Positions 1 to 8,645 of a stretch of DNA of 64,000 bases are shown here, in pieces. The translations under genes were made by a program, and so were the position numbers. Location of the stretch: contig JAHHHM010000013.1 of NCBI GenBank assembly GCA_019359355.1, forward strand, positions 120,508 to 184,507, read 5' to 3'. The stretch comes from Microcoleus vaginatus WJT46-NPBG5. Its GTDB lineage: Bacteria > Cyanobacteriota > Cyanobacteriia > Cyanobacteriales > Oscillatoriaceae. Each line of letters begins with the position of its first letter. Positions within the stretch are counted from its first letter, which is position 1. The notes beneath the pieces are model-generated. The model saw nothing but the letters and a program-made list of their open reading frames with translations, was not told the origin of the DNA and searched no databases.

Positions 1-609
1 ACCGAACGCCGGGAAGATGCAACTGACTCCAGCTACTTAGAAGTCATTGAAAATTGCACCGCCGTGTTTTTCACCGGCGGCGATCAAGCCCGCATTACCG
101 AGTTGTTAAAAGGCACTGAACTTGATGCTGCAATTCACAAACGCTACGCTGAAGGAATCGTGGTAGGGGGGACAAGTGCCGGCGCGGCAATGATGCCCGA
201 CGAAATGATTATTGAGGGAGACTCTGAGACAAATCCTCGCGTGGATGTGGTGGCAATGGGTCCCGGTATGGGCTTCCTGCCGGGGATTGTAGTGGATCAG
301 CATTTCGCACAGCGTGGACGCTTGGGGCGCTTAATTTCCGCACTGGTACAGCAGCCGGCAGTTTTGGGATTAGGAATCGACGAGAACACAGCAATTATTG
401 TCAACGGTGACGAGTTTGAAGTTGTGGGCGAAGGCGCGGTGACAGTCATCGATGAAACCGAAAAAACCCATGACAACATCGATGGACTCTTGAAAGATGA
501 GGCTTTAGCCGTTTGCGGCGCTAAGCTTCACATTCTGCCACATGGATATCGCTTTAACTTAAAAACCCGAAAGCCGGTTCTTGAAAGAGTTGCTGCGCCG
601 ATGGCATAA
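1..609 (+). CDS. cphB: Cyanophycinase, 3' part (5' end outside window)
   Basis: Serine-type exopeptidase of the S51 family that cuts the storage polymer cyanophycin into beta-Asp-Arg dipeptides in the cytoplasm. The reading frame is open back to base 1, so about 202 residues are visible and roughly the first quarter of a normal enzyme of about 270-300 residues is missing. The nucleophile motif GGTSAGAAMM is present, preceded by VFFTGGDQARI, a strand conserved in this family. The ATG/GTG codons near base 64 are internal and not the start. Cyanophycin synthetase (cphA) commonly lies beside cphB but would be outside this window. The family assignment rests on the GTSAG box and flanking text and is secure. 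Confidence 0.93.
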   Translation, partial: TERREDATDSSYLEVIENCTAVFFTGGDQARITELLKGTELDAAIHKRYAEGIVVGGTSAGAAMMPDEMIIEGDSETNPRVDVVAMGPGMGFLPGIVVDQHFAQRGRLGRLISALVQQPAVLGLGIDENTAIIVNGDEFEVVGEGAVTVIDETEKTHDNIDGLLKDEALAVCGAKLHILPHGYRFNLKTRKPVLERVAAPMA

Positions 610-649
610 ACCGCCCAGTAGTGCCTCAAAAAAGAAAGGGTATAAAACT

Positions 650-699
650 GAAAAAATGGGCAAGAGCCGGGATTAATTTGCCCGAATCTCTCGCCCATT
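650..699 (-). terminator. Rho-independent terminator of the minus-strand gene at 799-1050
   Basis: AATGGGC (655-661) pairs with GCCCATT (693-699), AGAG with CTCT and CGGG with CCCG inside. Read on the minus strand the stem is followed by a run of six T. On the plus strand it could also slow transcription from cphB, but there it lacks a T tract. Confidence 0.75.
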
Positions 700-798
700 C
701 CCAAAAAACCAGCAGTTTAAAAGTTCTTTGTAGGTGCGTTCGTTAGGATTGTTTGATCTAACGTTTGATAGCGTTAAGAACGAGCGCATTTGATAAGT

Positions 799-1050
799 TT
801 AAGCACTTTTTAACTGTTCGCCGGCAGAAGACGACTGCGCCTGAGAGCTAGGCACTAAGTTCCAGCCGGCACTCATGAGTTTTTGATAGGTTGCCCAGCC
901 CTTAGATCCTCCAGGAACTTGATAGTCTGGGACGGCAAATTGTGGAAAAGCCTTGTAGGGTCGCCACGGTTCACTCGCTGCGGTTCGCAAATGCAAGATT
1001 TTTTCTCCAGTCGATCCGAGCGTGGGTAACCAGCACATTTCTCTAAGCAT
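799..1050 (-). CDS. Hypothetical protein, 83 aa
   Basis: I do not recognise this protein. The frame could be opened 16 codons earlier (1098), but the ATG at 1050 is preceded by GAGGAG six bases upstream and is preferred. The product starts MLREMCWLPTLG, has several Trp and Pro residues and no membrane segment, and ends in a Ser/Gln-rich tail. A good terminator follows its stop on the same strand, which supports it being a real single-gene transcript. Function unknown. Confidence 0.6.
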   Translation of the reverse strand: MLREMCWLPTLGSTGEKILHLRTAASEPWRPYKAFPQFAVPDYQVPGGSKGWATYQKLMSAGWNLVPSSQAQSSSAGEQLKSA

Positions 1051-1493
1051 GGGAAACTCCTCAATATTATAAATAAGGTGAATTTTGGAGTCAGACAAGT
1101 TCCCTAGTCAATCGGCCCAGACTGCAATTGCTACCAACTTATAAGTGATTATGAGCAACCCAAAGCTCTGGTAGAAACTAGAGAAAGGTTATCCATTCGG
1201 GTAATATATAGATAGTTTTTTTGTACCCGCTGGCTTTCTACCTATGACCCCATTCTCGTCATTAAAGTTTCCAATCACCTCTGTCTAAAGCTTTATCTAT
1301 TTTCAATAAAAAAATGTTTCTAAAGCTACAAAATTAGGTTTTTTCATAATCCACAAGCAGGAAAAACCCCGGTTCCGTAGCTAATATTACAAATTGTGAA
1401 GAGATTTTTATATTTCCACAGAATGATGACCGGCCTCAGTGAATCCCTCAAAATAGGTGGATTCATCCTTTCGGAAACAAAGTTGAACGTTTG
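1051..1493. other. Intergenic region with a possible leader ORF
   Basis: About 440 AT-rich bases between a minus-strand and a plus-strand gene, so promoters for both should lie here. A 23-codon ORF (ATG 1423, stop TGA 1492-1494) overlaps the ATG of the CBM48 gene in the form TGATG. It could couple translation but has no recognised family. Nothing else seen. Confidence 0.4.
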
Positions 1494-1775
1494 ATGACTT
1501 GCTCAATTGAATTTAAGTTATTCGCTCCCAACAATAAAGCAGCGGAGTTAATTGGGTCATTCTCCGACTGGAAAAAAATCCCAATGAAAAAAGGTGACGA
1601 TGGCTACTTTCGGACACAGGTTGAGCTGAAAGATAGCATTTATCACTACAAATTCCGAGTTCAGCCCAAGAGTGCCTCTGTCCAACCCGATGAATGGGTA
1701 GATGTTAATGATCTCTACGCCACTGACATTGACAGCGCCAGCCAAAATAGCGTTGTGCATCAGAAGAAAAGATAG
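1494..1775 (+). CDS. Stand-alone CBM48 / glycogen-binding-like protein, 93 aa
   Basis: The whole protein matches the early-set (isoamylase N-terminal, CBM48/AMPK-beta) fold: FKLFAPNNKAAELIGSFSDW, then Y-H-Y-K-F-R. These are the hallmarks of domains that bind glycogen or lead glucan enzymes. No catalytic domain follows. The TTG at 1491 is in frame, but the adjacent ATG at 1494 is the likelier start, and it overlaps the stop of a short upstream ORF. By family it may target glycogen or regulate a glucan enzyme, but the partner is not in this window. It is followed by convergent genes. Confidence 0.7.
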   Translation: MTCSIEFKLFAPNNKAAELIGSFSDWKKIPMKKGDDGYFRTQVELKDSIYHYKFRVQPKSASVQPDEWVDVNDLYATDIDSASQNSVVHQKKR

Positions 1776-1790
1776 TTTTAAAACGATTTC

Positions 1791-2573
1791 TTAGCCTAGG
1801 AGCAAAGATTGGCCGCCATCGATCCACATTTCAGTGCCGGTGATGTGGCTGGAAGCTTCGGAGGCTAAGAATAGCACTAATTGTGCGACTTGTTCTGAGG
1901 TTCCGGGTTTGCCATCCGTTAGGGGAATTTGACCTTCTGGAAACTCTACCGGCTCCTTGACGGAGTCAATATTACGCTGCTCTGTGTTTTGATCGATATT
2001 GGTGGTAATGGCACCGGGACAAATCACATTGACGCGAATTCGGGACTCAGCAAGTTCTAGTGCAACCATTTTGGCGAAAGCGACTTGACCGGCTTTGGTG
2101 GAGGAATAAGCAGTTGCGCCGGTGTTGCTAAAGACGCGAGTGCCATTAATTGAAGAAGTGATGATCACTGAACCGCCTTGTTTTTTCAAATAAGGCACCG
2201 CATATTTAACTGTAAAAAATGTGCCGGTGAGGTTGACTTTAATCGTTTTTTCCCACTCTTCAGGTTTTAATTCTTCAATGGGTGCCCAAACCCCATTAAT
2301 GCCGGCGTTGGCAAAAACAATATCGAGCCGGCCCCACTTATCCACAACTTGTTGATAAGCTTGTTGCATCTTATCGGCTTCTGAAATATCAGCAATCACC
2401 GGCATTGCTTCACCGCCGGCTTGCTGAATCTGCTCAACCACTTCTTTCAATTCATCCTCTGTGCGTCCCAGCGCTGCTACCTTCGCGCCTTCTTTGGCGA
2501 GCAATTTGGCAGCGGCTTCCCCAATTCCAGAGCCTGCGCCGGTAATCAGCGCAACTTTATCTGTGAGTTGCAT
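1791..2573 (-). CDS. SDR family NAD(P)-dependent oxidoreductase, 260 aa
   Basis: Classical short-chain dehydrogenase. The Rossmann motif TGAGSGIG is near residue 12, NAG near residue 90, the catalytic Ser in ITSS and the YxxxK pair in AYSSTKAG, followed by VNVICPGAI. The length (260) is typical. It begins with ATG preceded by AAAGGAAG at a spacing of about nine. The substrate cannot be read from sequence. It is divergent from the YihY-like gene, with about 80 bases between their start codons, so their promoters share that gap. Confidence 0.92.
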   Translation of the reverse strand: MQLTDKVALITGAGSGIGEAAAKLLAKEGAKVAALGRTEDELKEVVEQIQQAGGEAMPVIADISEADKMQQAYQQVVDKWGRLDIVFANAGINGVWAPIEELKPEEWEKTIKVNLTGTFFTVKYAVPYLKKQGGSVIITSSINGTRVFSNTGATAYSSTKAGQVAFAKMVALELAESRIRVNVICPGAITTNIDQNTEQRNIDSVKEPVEFPEGQIPLTDGKPGTSEQVAQLVLFLASEASSHITGTEMWIDGGQSLLLG

Positions 2574-2652
2574 ATATTTTTTCTTCCTTTAGTTAGAAGA
2601 AACCTAACCCGTCAAAAAGATAAAATTCATCCATCTAAAGGAGCAAAATGCC

Positions 2653-3786
2653 GTGAAAGTTAAAGACATAATCGGGCTGCTCAAACAAACCTTTGTAGAG
2701 TGGCAAGAAGATAAAGCATCTCGGCTAGCAGCAGCGCTGTCTTATTACACCGCATTTTCCCTTGCGCCGCTATTGATTATCGTAATTGCGATTGTCGCTT
2801 TGGTCTTTGGCCAAGATGCCGCGGAAGGCGAAATTGTTGGACAAATTCGAGGTTTGGTTGGCGACGACGGTGCAAAAGCGATCCAAACCATGATTGAAAA
2901 TTCCCGTAAGCCGGCTGAAGGCACAATTGCCACGATTATCAGTGTGGCTATTCTGTTATTCGGTGCCACTAACGTTTTCAACCAATTACAGGAATCTCTC
3001 AACACGATTTGGGAAGTTGCACCGAAGCCAGGGCGAGGCGTTAAAGGTGCGATAAAAGACCGTTTTCCATCCTTCGCAATGGTTCTTGGAATTGGATTTT
3101 TATTACTGGTTTCACTGGTTGTCAGCGCCGGACTTACGGCTGTGAGCAATTATTTAGGTCATCTTGTACCCGGCCTCAGTGTTGTGTGGCGAGTGGTTAA
3201 CTTTCTGTTTTCCTTCGGCGTCATCACACTGCTGTTTGCGATGATTTACAGAATTTTGCCAGACGCTAAAATTGCCTGGAGTGATGTTTGGATTGGGGCA
3301 GCAATTACTTCTCTGCTATTTACGATAGGTAAATCTTTAATTGGGTTGTATTTAGGAAATAGCAGCGTGGGATCAACTTATGGGGCTGCCGGCTCGTTCG
3401 TTGTGCTGCTGCTATGGGTGAATTATTCCGCGCAAATTCTGTTTTTTGGGGCTGAATTTACGCAGGTTTATGCAAATAAATATGGCTCCAGAATTGTGCC
3501 GAATAAAAATGCTTTGCCCCTTACGGAAAAGGCTAGAGCCGGCGAAGGAATTCCGCGCACAAGTTATATGGAAGTAGCTTCTGCCCAGGACGATGAAAAG
3601 CAAGCTGCCCATAAAAACCGAGTTGCCGGCGACAACCGAGTTTCCACACAAGAGGCTGATGAGACGCCTGAATATCAGCCGGTGAAGAAAAAGCCTCCAC
3701 ACCCGGCAGCGATTGCCCTCAGTGTGATGATTGGTGCTTATCGCAGCGGGACGAAGTTGCTGGGAATCAACAAAAATCGCCGGTAA
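2653..3786 (+). CDS. YihY/UPF0761 family inner-membrane protein, 377 aa
   Basis: Family formerly called ribonuclease BN. The N-terminal DKASRLAAALSYYTAFSLAP and later YGAAGSFVVLLLWVNYSAQI are signature stretches. About six hydrophobic segments span residues 30-265, and a charged cytoplasmic tail of about 100 residues follows. The GTG start at 2653 is chosen because AAGGAG lies nine bases upstream and no ATG fits. Molecular function is not established; these proteins are not the RNase originally reported. The gene ends a few bases before a converging NRPS gene. Confidence 0.9.
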   Translation: MKVKDIIGLLKQTFVEWQEDKASRLAAALSYYTAFSLAPLLIIVIAIVALVFGQDAAEGEIVGQIRGLVGDDGAKAIQTMIENSRKPAEGTIATIISVAILLFGATNVFNQLQESLNTIWEVAPKPGRGVKGAIKDRFPSFAMVLGIGFLLLVSLVVSAGLTAVSNYLGHLVPGLSVVWRVVNFLFSFGVITLLFAMIYRILPDAKIAWSDVWIGAAITSLLFTIGKSLIGLYLGNSSVGSTYGAAGSFVVLLLWVNYSAQILFFGAEFTQVYANKYGSRIVPNKNALPLTEKARAGEGIPRTSYMEVASAQDDEKQAAHKNRVAGDNRVSTQEADETPEYQPVKKKPPHPAAIALSVMIGAYRSGTKLLGINKNRR

Positions 3787-3820
3787 GCGGAATCTGACGA
3801 AGGTAAAGGAAAGTTTTTAG

Positions 3821-6800
3821 TTATTTCTTAAAGTAACCCCCAATTTGTTCTGCTAACATCTGAACATTGGGGGTTTTCATCATTTCTAGATGGTTGCCGG
3901 CAACTAAATGAATGTCTGTTCCCGACTCAGTTAGCTCACTCCATCCCATCGTTGGATCTTGACTGTCTACATTTCCCGGTTCGCAACTTTTAAAAAGGGT
4001 AATTCGGTTAGGGTAAGTTTTGGGAGTATAGCTGAGCGTGGCTTGGCTGTTAGCCTGAAAAACGCGAAACATTGAGCGAATGGTGAGTTGATTTAGCCTT
4101 TTTAGTTTAGCTTCTTGCGGCATTAAATTAATCATTACGGCCCTTTTTAACATCAACTTCCATGAGCCACGATTTTTGAGTTGAAAAATCTTACTTAACT
4201 GAGTTTTTTGCTTCTCAGAAACGCTGGTTAAGTACAAGTAATCCAGAAGAAAGGGCCAAATAGAGCGCCTGACTGTGTTAAAAAGAAATTTGCAACCATT
4301 CCAGAAAGAAAATTTGTTACCGGCAACAGGTGCAGCCGTGTCTAGCAAAGCGAGTAACCCCACTTCCTCTCCCGCTTTTTGTAACTGCTGCGCCATCTCA
4401 AACGCAACCAACCCGCCAAAAGACCAACCTCCTAAAAAATAAGGGCCATTTGGCTGCACCGCACGTAATGCTTTGATGTAGTAAGCCGCCATTTCTTCGA
4501 TGCGAGTTAAAGGAGATTGTTCGCCATCAATTCCCAGGGGTTGTAGTCCGTAGAATGGTTGATCTTCTCCTAAATAATAAGCTAATTCATAATAAGGAAA
4601 CACGACGCCAAAGATGGGATGAACGCAGAAAAAAGGCGAATTAGAACCCTTGGGCTGAATCGGAACTAAGGGCGACCATTTTATAGATTTTTTTTCCGCA
4701 AATAAAGTATTGGCTAAACTTTCTATTGTGGGGGATAAAAAGAGGGAAGATAAGGGCAATTCGCGAGCAAATTGTTTTTGAATTTGCTCCATGAGGCGAA
4801 TCGCTAGCAGTGAATCTCCTCCCAAGTCGAAGAAGCTATCACTAACACTCACCCGCTCAAGATTAAGAACTTCAGCCCAAATTTTTACTAATGCTGACTC
4901 GGTTGGGTTGCGCGGAGAAATAAAGGTTTTTTGTCGTTGAAGGCGAGTTAAAGTATGGGGTGCCGGCAAAGCACGACGATCCACCTTACCACTGGGGGTT
5001 GTAGGCAGAGAATCTAGGATGACAAACTCGGAAGGCACCATATATTCTGGTAATTTACCCTTGATAAATTGCCGTAGAGTAGGGATCAGGGATGAGGGTT
5101 CAGGAATTCGGTGAGCCGGCACGAGATAAGCCACGATTCGCTGATTAATAGAAATATCCGCTAAGGCAATTACAACTGCTTTTTTAATTGCTGAATATTG
5201 ATTAATAACAGCTTCAATTTCCCCCAATTCTATGCGAAACCCACGTATTTTTACTTGTTGATCAATGCGGCCTAAAAATTCAATCTTGCCATTCGGTAAA
5301 TAACGCCCTAAATCACCTGTTTTATACAGCCGAGAAGGTTGAAGTGATGAAATTTTTTTAGCGTCAAAAGGATTAGGAATAAACCGTTCTGCCGTTAATT
5401 CAGGCCGGCAAAGGTAGCCTCGCGCCAACCCCTCACCGGCAATGTACAATTCGCCGGTAATCCCAATCGGTGCCGGCTGTAAATTTCGATCTAATATATA
5501 AACTTGCGTGTTCAGAATTGGACGACCAATAGACGGCTTTTTGCGCTCATCGCTAATTTCTGCAAGCGTTGCCCAAACCGTGGTTTCAGTTGGCCCATAA
5601 GCATTAAAAAATCGGCGACCGGCAGCCCAACGCTTTACAATATTTTGAGAGCAAGATTCGCCGGCGCAGATAATTGTTTGCAAGGCGGGAAGTTTTTCTG
5701 CCGGCAACACGGATAACGCTGCCGGTGGCAGAGTAACGTGGGTTATTGCTTGTTTTTGTAATAGCTGAATTAAAGGTTGTCCGGGTAAAAGTGATTCTTT
5801 TTTTGCTAGATATAAAGTTGCGCCGGCTTGCAGCGCCATGACAATCTCAAAAATTGAGGCATCAAAACTCAAAGAGGCAAATTGCAAAACGCGGTGACTT
5901 GCCTTTAAATTAAATGCATCCATTTGAGATTCTGCCATGTTGCACAGTCCCCGATGTTCGACTAAAACACCTTTGGGTTTTCCCGTCGATCCAGAGGTAT
6001 AAATTACATAAGCCAGGTTGCCGGTTGTGACGCTGCTTGATGGGTTTTCTTTGCTTTGTCGGGAAATATTATTTTTGTCTTTATCCAGATAAATAATAGA
6101 AAATTCATGCTGTCGGCTTGCCTCATTTTTAATTAAAATAGGGTTTAACCCCGACTCAGTTACCAAGAAGGATACTTGGGCATCTTCTAACATGAAATTC
6201 AAGCGTGCTTGAGGATAACAGGGATCTAACGGCAGGTAAGCGCCACCGGCTTTAAAGATCCCCAGCAACGCAACTATCATTTCTATAGAACGTTCTAGGC
6301 AAATGCCAACTAAAACCTCTGGCTTTACCCCAATTTTTTGCAAGTAATGGGCAAGTTGATTTGCGCGGTCGTTCAGTTCTCGATAAGTTAATTTTTCGTT
6401 CTCAAAAGCAACCGCCACCGCCTCCGGGGATCGTTCTACTTGCGCTTCAAATAAGTGATGGAAACAGCGCCTATCTTGAGAGACAGCTGAGTTAAATTTT
6501 CCCAATAATTTATGCCGCTCTGCCTCGGTTAAAATTGGCAAGTAACCGATACGCTGTTCGGGATCAATAATAATATGTTCTAAAAGAACTTGGAAATGTT
6601 CCAGCATTCGGCCAATGGTTGCTGCCTCGAATAAATCCGTGCTGTACACCACTTGGCCTTTCAAGCCTTCTAAATCTTGCCAGAGGTGGAATTCTAAATC
6701 TAATTTTGCGGTGCCTGGGTCAAATTCAAATAATTTTAGAGTTAATCCGGGTAATTCCAGCGCTTCTACTGGAGTATTTTGCAGGGAAAAAGCAATTTGA

Positions 6801-7927
6801 AACAAAGGATTTCGGCTTAAATCCCGCTCTGGATGTAGTTCTTCAACTAATTTTTCAAAGGGCAAATCTTGATGGGCGTAGGCTCCGAGTGCAACCTCTT
6901 TAACTCGACTGAGTAATTCTATAAACGTTGGATTTCCTGAGAGATTCGTTCGCAATACTAAACTATTGACAAAAAAACCAATGAGTGACTCAATTTCGCT
7001 GCGGTTACGACCGGCAATCGGTGATCCAATCGCAATATCTTCGGTGCCGGTGTAACGGTACAACAACGTTTGAAATGCAGCAAGCAAGGTGATGAATAAG
7101 GTTACGCCTTGCCGGCTGCTCAATGCCTCTAGCGCCTCACTCAATGCGGGTGGTAGCACCCACAATTGTTTTGCCCCACGGTAAGTGGGAACTGCCGGCC
7201 TTGGTCGATCTGTGGGTAAATTCAGCACTTCTATCCCCTCTAGCTGCTTCCGCCAGTAAGCTAGCTGGGTTTCCTGTACAGAGTCGCGCAACCATTCGCG
7301 CTGCCACTCCGCAAAATCGGCATACTGAATGGGAAGTTCTGGTAAAGGGGGTGAATTGCTCAATTTTCCGTCTTTACCCGCAAAAGCTGAATAAAGCGCC
7401 CCGATTTCTCGAATCAGCACCCCCATTGACCAACCATCGGCAACAATGTGATGTAAATTCAGCAGCAGCAAGTATTCTGCGGCATCCATTTGTAGCAGCG
7501 TCACGCGCATCAAAGGGCCGACTTTTAAATTAAACGGGCGCTCAAACTCTGCGTTTACCCGTCGCTGCGCTGCTGTTTCGCGTTCGGTTGCCGGCAAATG
7601 CAGTAACGATGTGATCGCGATTGATACGTTCAAGCAAGGGGCGATCGCTTGCATGGGTTGCCCCTCAATAGCAATAAACGTTGTGCGTAAAGTTTCATGC
7701 CGGCGCACAATTTCGTTAAAAGTCTGCTGTAGCGCTACGAAATCAAGAGTGCCGGTGAGACGAAGCGCACATCCCACATTATAAAAAGGGTTGCCAGGAA
7801 CGAGCCGGTGCAGAAACCACAGTCGCTGCTGAGCAAAGGATGCTGGAAAAACAAAGACTTCTTCTTGATCGGTATTGACTTCTGTCTCATCAGCCGTGAA
7901 GTGGTTACCGGCAAGGTTCTGGGTCAT
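3821..7927 (-). CDS. Single-module nonribosomal peptide synthetase (C-A-T-TE), about 1368 aa
   Basis: Domain order from the ATG: condensation (about 25-470, HHIVADG at 159-165), adenylation (about 490-1000, with YTSGSTGKPKG, NAYGPTETT, YKTGDLGRY and PSGKVDRRALP), a thiolation domain (FFDLGGDSLLA with the phosphopantetheine Ser) and a type I thioesterase (GWSFGG nucleophile). All catalytic motifs are intact. Aligned by eye to GrsA, the A-domain pocket reads D-A-F-A-I-A-A-V-W plus Lys, suggesting a bulky hydrophobic or aromatic amino acid; this is a weak prediction. An in-frame TTG 14 codons upstream (7969) is an alternative start. No other module, tailoring enzyme, transporter or PPTase is adjacent, so it probably works alone or in trans on an acyl or peptidyl partner. 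Confidence 0.93.
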   Translation of the reverse strand: MTQNLAGNHFTADETEVNTDQEEVFVFPASFAQQRLWFLHRLVPGNPFYNVGCALRLTGTLDFVALQQTFNEIVRRHETLRTTFIAIEGQPMQAIAPCLNVSIAITSLLHLPATERETAAQRRVNAEFERPFNLKVGPLMRVTLLQMDAAEYLLLLNLHHIVADGWSMGVLIREIGALYSAFAGKDGKLSNSPPLPELPIQYADFAEWQREWLRDSVQETQLAYWRKQLEGIEVLNLPTDRPRPAVPTYRGAKQLWVLPPALSEALEALSSRQGVTLFITLLAAFQTLLYRYTGTEDIAIGSPIAGRNRSEIESLIGFFVNSLVLRTNLSGNPTFIELLSRVKEVALGAYAHQDLPFEKLVEELHPERDLSRNPLFQIAFSLQNTPVEALELPGLTLKLFEFDPGTAKLDLEFHLWQDLEGLKGQVVYSTDLFEAATIGRMLEHFQVLLEHIIIDPEQRIGYLPILTEAERHKLLGKFNSAVSQDRRCFHHLFEAQVERSPEAVAVAFENEKLTYRELNDRANQLAHYLQKIGVKPEVLVGICLERSIEMIVALLGIFKAGGAYLPLDPCYPQARLNFMLEDAQVSFLVTESGLNPILIKNEASRQHEFSIIYLDKDKNNISRQSKENPSSSVTTGNLAYVIYTSGSTGKPKGVLVEHRGLCNMAESQMDAFNLKASHRVLQFASLSFDASIFEIVMALQAGATLYLAKKESLLPGQPLIQLLQKQAITHVTLPPAALSVLPAEKLPALQTIICAGESCSQNIVKRWAAGRRFFNAYGPTETTVWATLAEISDERKKPSIGRPILNTQVYILDRNLQPAPIGITGELYIAGEGLARGYLCRPELTAERFIPNPFDAKKISSLQPSRLYKTGDLGRYLPNGKIEFLGRIDQQVKIRGFRIELGEIEAVINQYSAIKKAVVIALADISINQRIVAYLVPAHRIPEPSSLIPTLRQFIKGKLPEYMVPSEFVILDSLPTTPSGKVDRRALPAPHTLTRLQRQKTFISPRNPTESALVKIWAEVLNLERVSVSDSFFDLGGDSLLAIRLMEQIQKQFARELPLSSLFLSPTIESLANTLFAEKKSIKWSPLVPIQPKGSNSPFFCVHPIFGVVFPYYELAYYLGEDQPFYGLQPLGIDGEQSPLTRIEEMAAYYIKALRAVQPNGPYFLGGWSFGGLVAFEMAQQLQKAGEEVGLLALLDTAAPVAGNKFSFWNGCKFLFNTVRRSIWPFLLDYLYLTSVSEKQKTQLSKIFQLKNRGSWKLMLKRAVMINLMPQEAKLKRLNQLTIRSMFRVFQANSQATLSYTPKTYPNRITLFKSCEPGNVDSQDPTMGWSELTESGTDIHLVAGNHLEMMKTPNVQMLAEQIGGYFKK

Positions 7928-8645
7928 CTTTGGGAATCTCTCACTCTCAGAAATGGTAAGGCTGAGCAAACACTATTTCGTTTGGACTATGTACAAACTT
8001 TTTATGACACCCGTCCTATTAAGTCCGTTGCTCTCTTGCTACAAATTTGCGGCTTCTAAGGAAATTAACCGCTTCACAATTTATAACATTTTGGTTGTTG
8101 CCGGTAAATGATAGAAAAGCAAGGGAGCGCAAAAATTGAGGGGGTTTCCCCAAATGCCGGCAATAACGAAATTGATGTGCGCTAGCTTACATTCAAATGA
8201 TTGAGCAAGCCTTCCCAAAAAAGTAGCGTGGCAGGAATATTATAAACCGGCTCCTAGCCCATCCGTTCACTCAACCTTAGATTTACGACTACAGGCTAAG
8301 TCGGTGCAAAGGGATCTCTCTCTCAAGAGCGGTGCGCCTCTTCACCGGCAATTGTTACCTTAGAAAAAGCAACACCCGATTGGTGCTGTCCCACTGGAGA
8401 TTATAGCTGTACATCGCAGTAAATTGGCTTCAGATGTTAGGAAGGGTGTGAGAAAAAATTAACGACAGCGGATTGATAAATTTTGCCACTTCCGTCATTT
8501 TGCAAGAAGTCATTTATCAAGCAAACTACAAATTCCCATCTTCCCTAGCAAATGATCTGAAGTCAGAAAAATCAATCTCTTTAAAAGGGATTTGAAATAT
8601 AAGCTTCTAAGAGCCACAAATCAATTTAGACAGGAACCTAGTGTT
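7928..8645. other. Intergenic region between divergent genes
   Basis: About 720 bases hold the upstream regions of the NRPS gene (minus) and the repeat-protein gene (plus). It has short G/C runs near 8140-8160 and no convincing ORF, RNA gene or long repeat. A TTG at 8592 is in frame with the following gene and could extend it by 18 codons. Confidence 0.4.
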
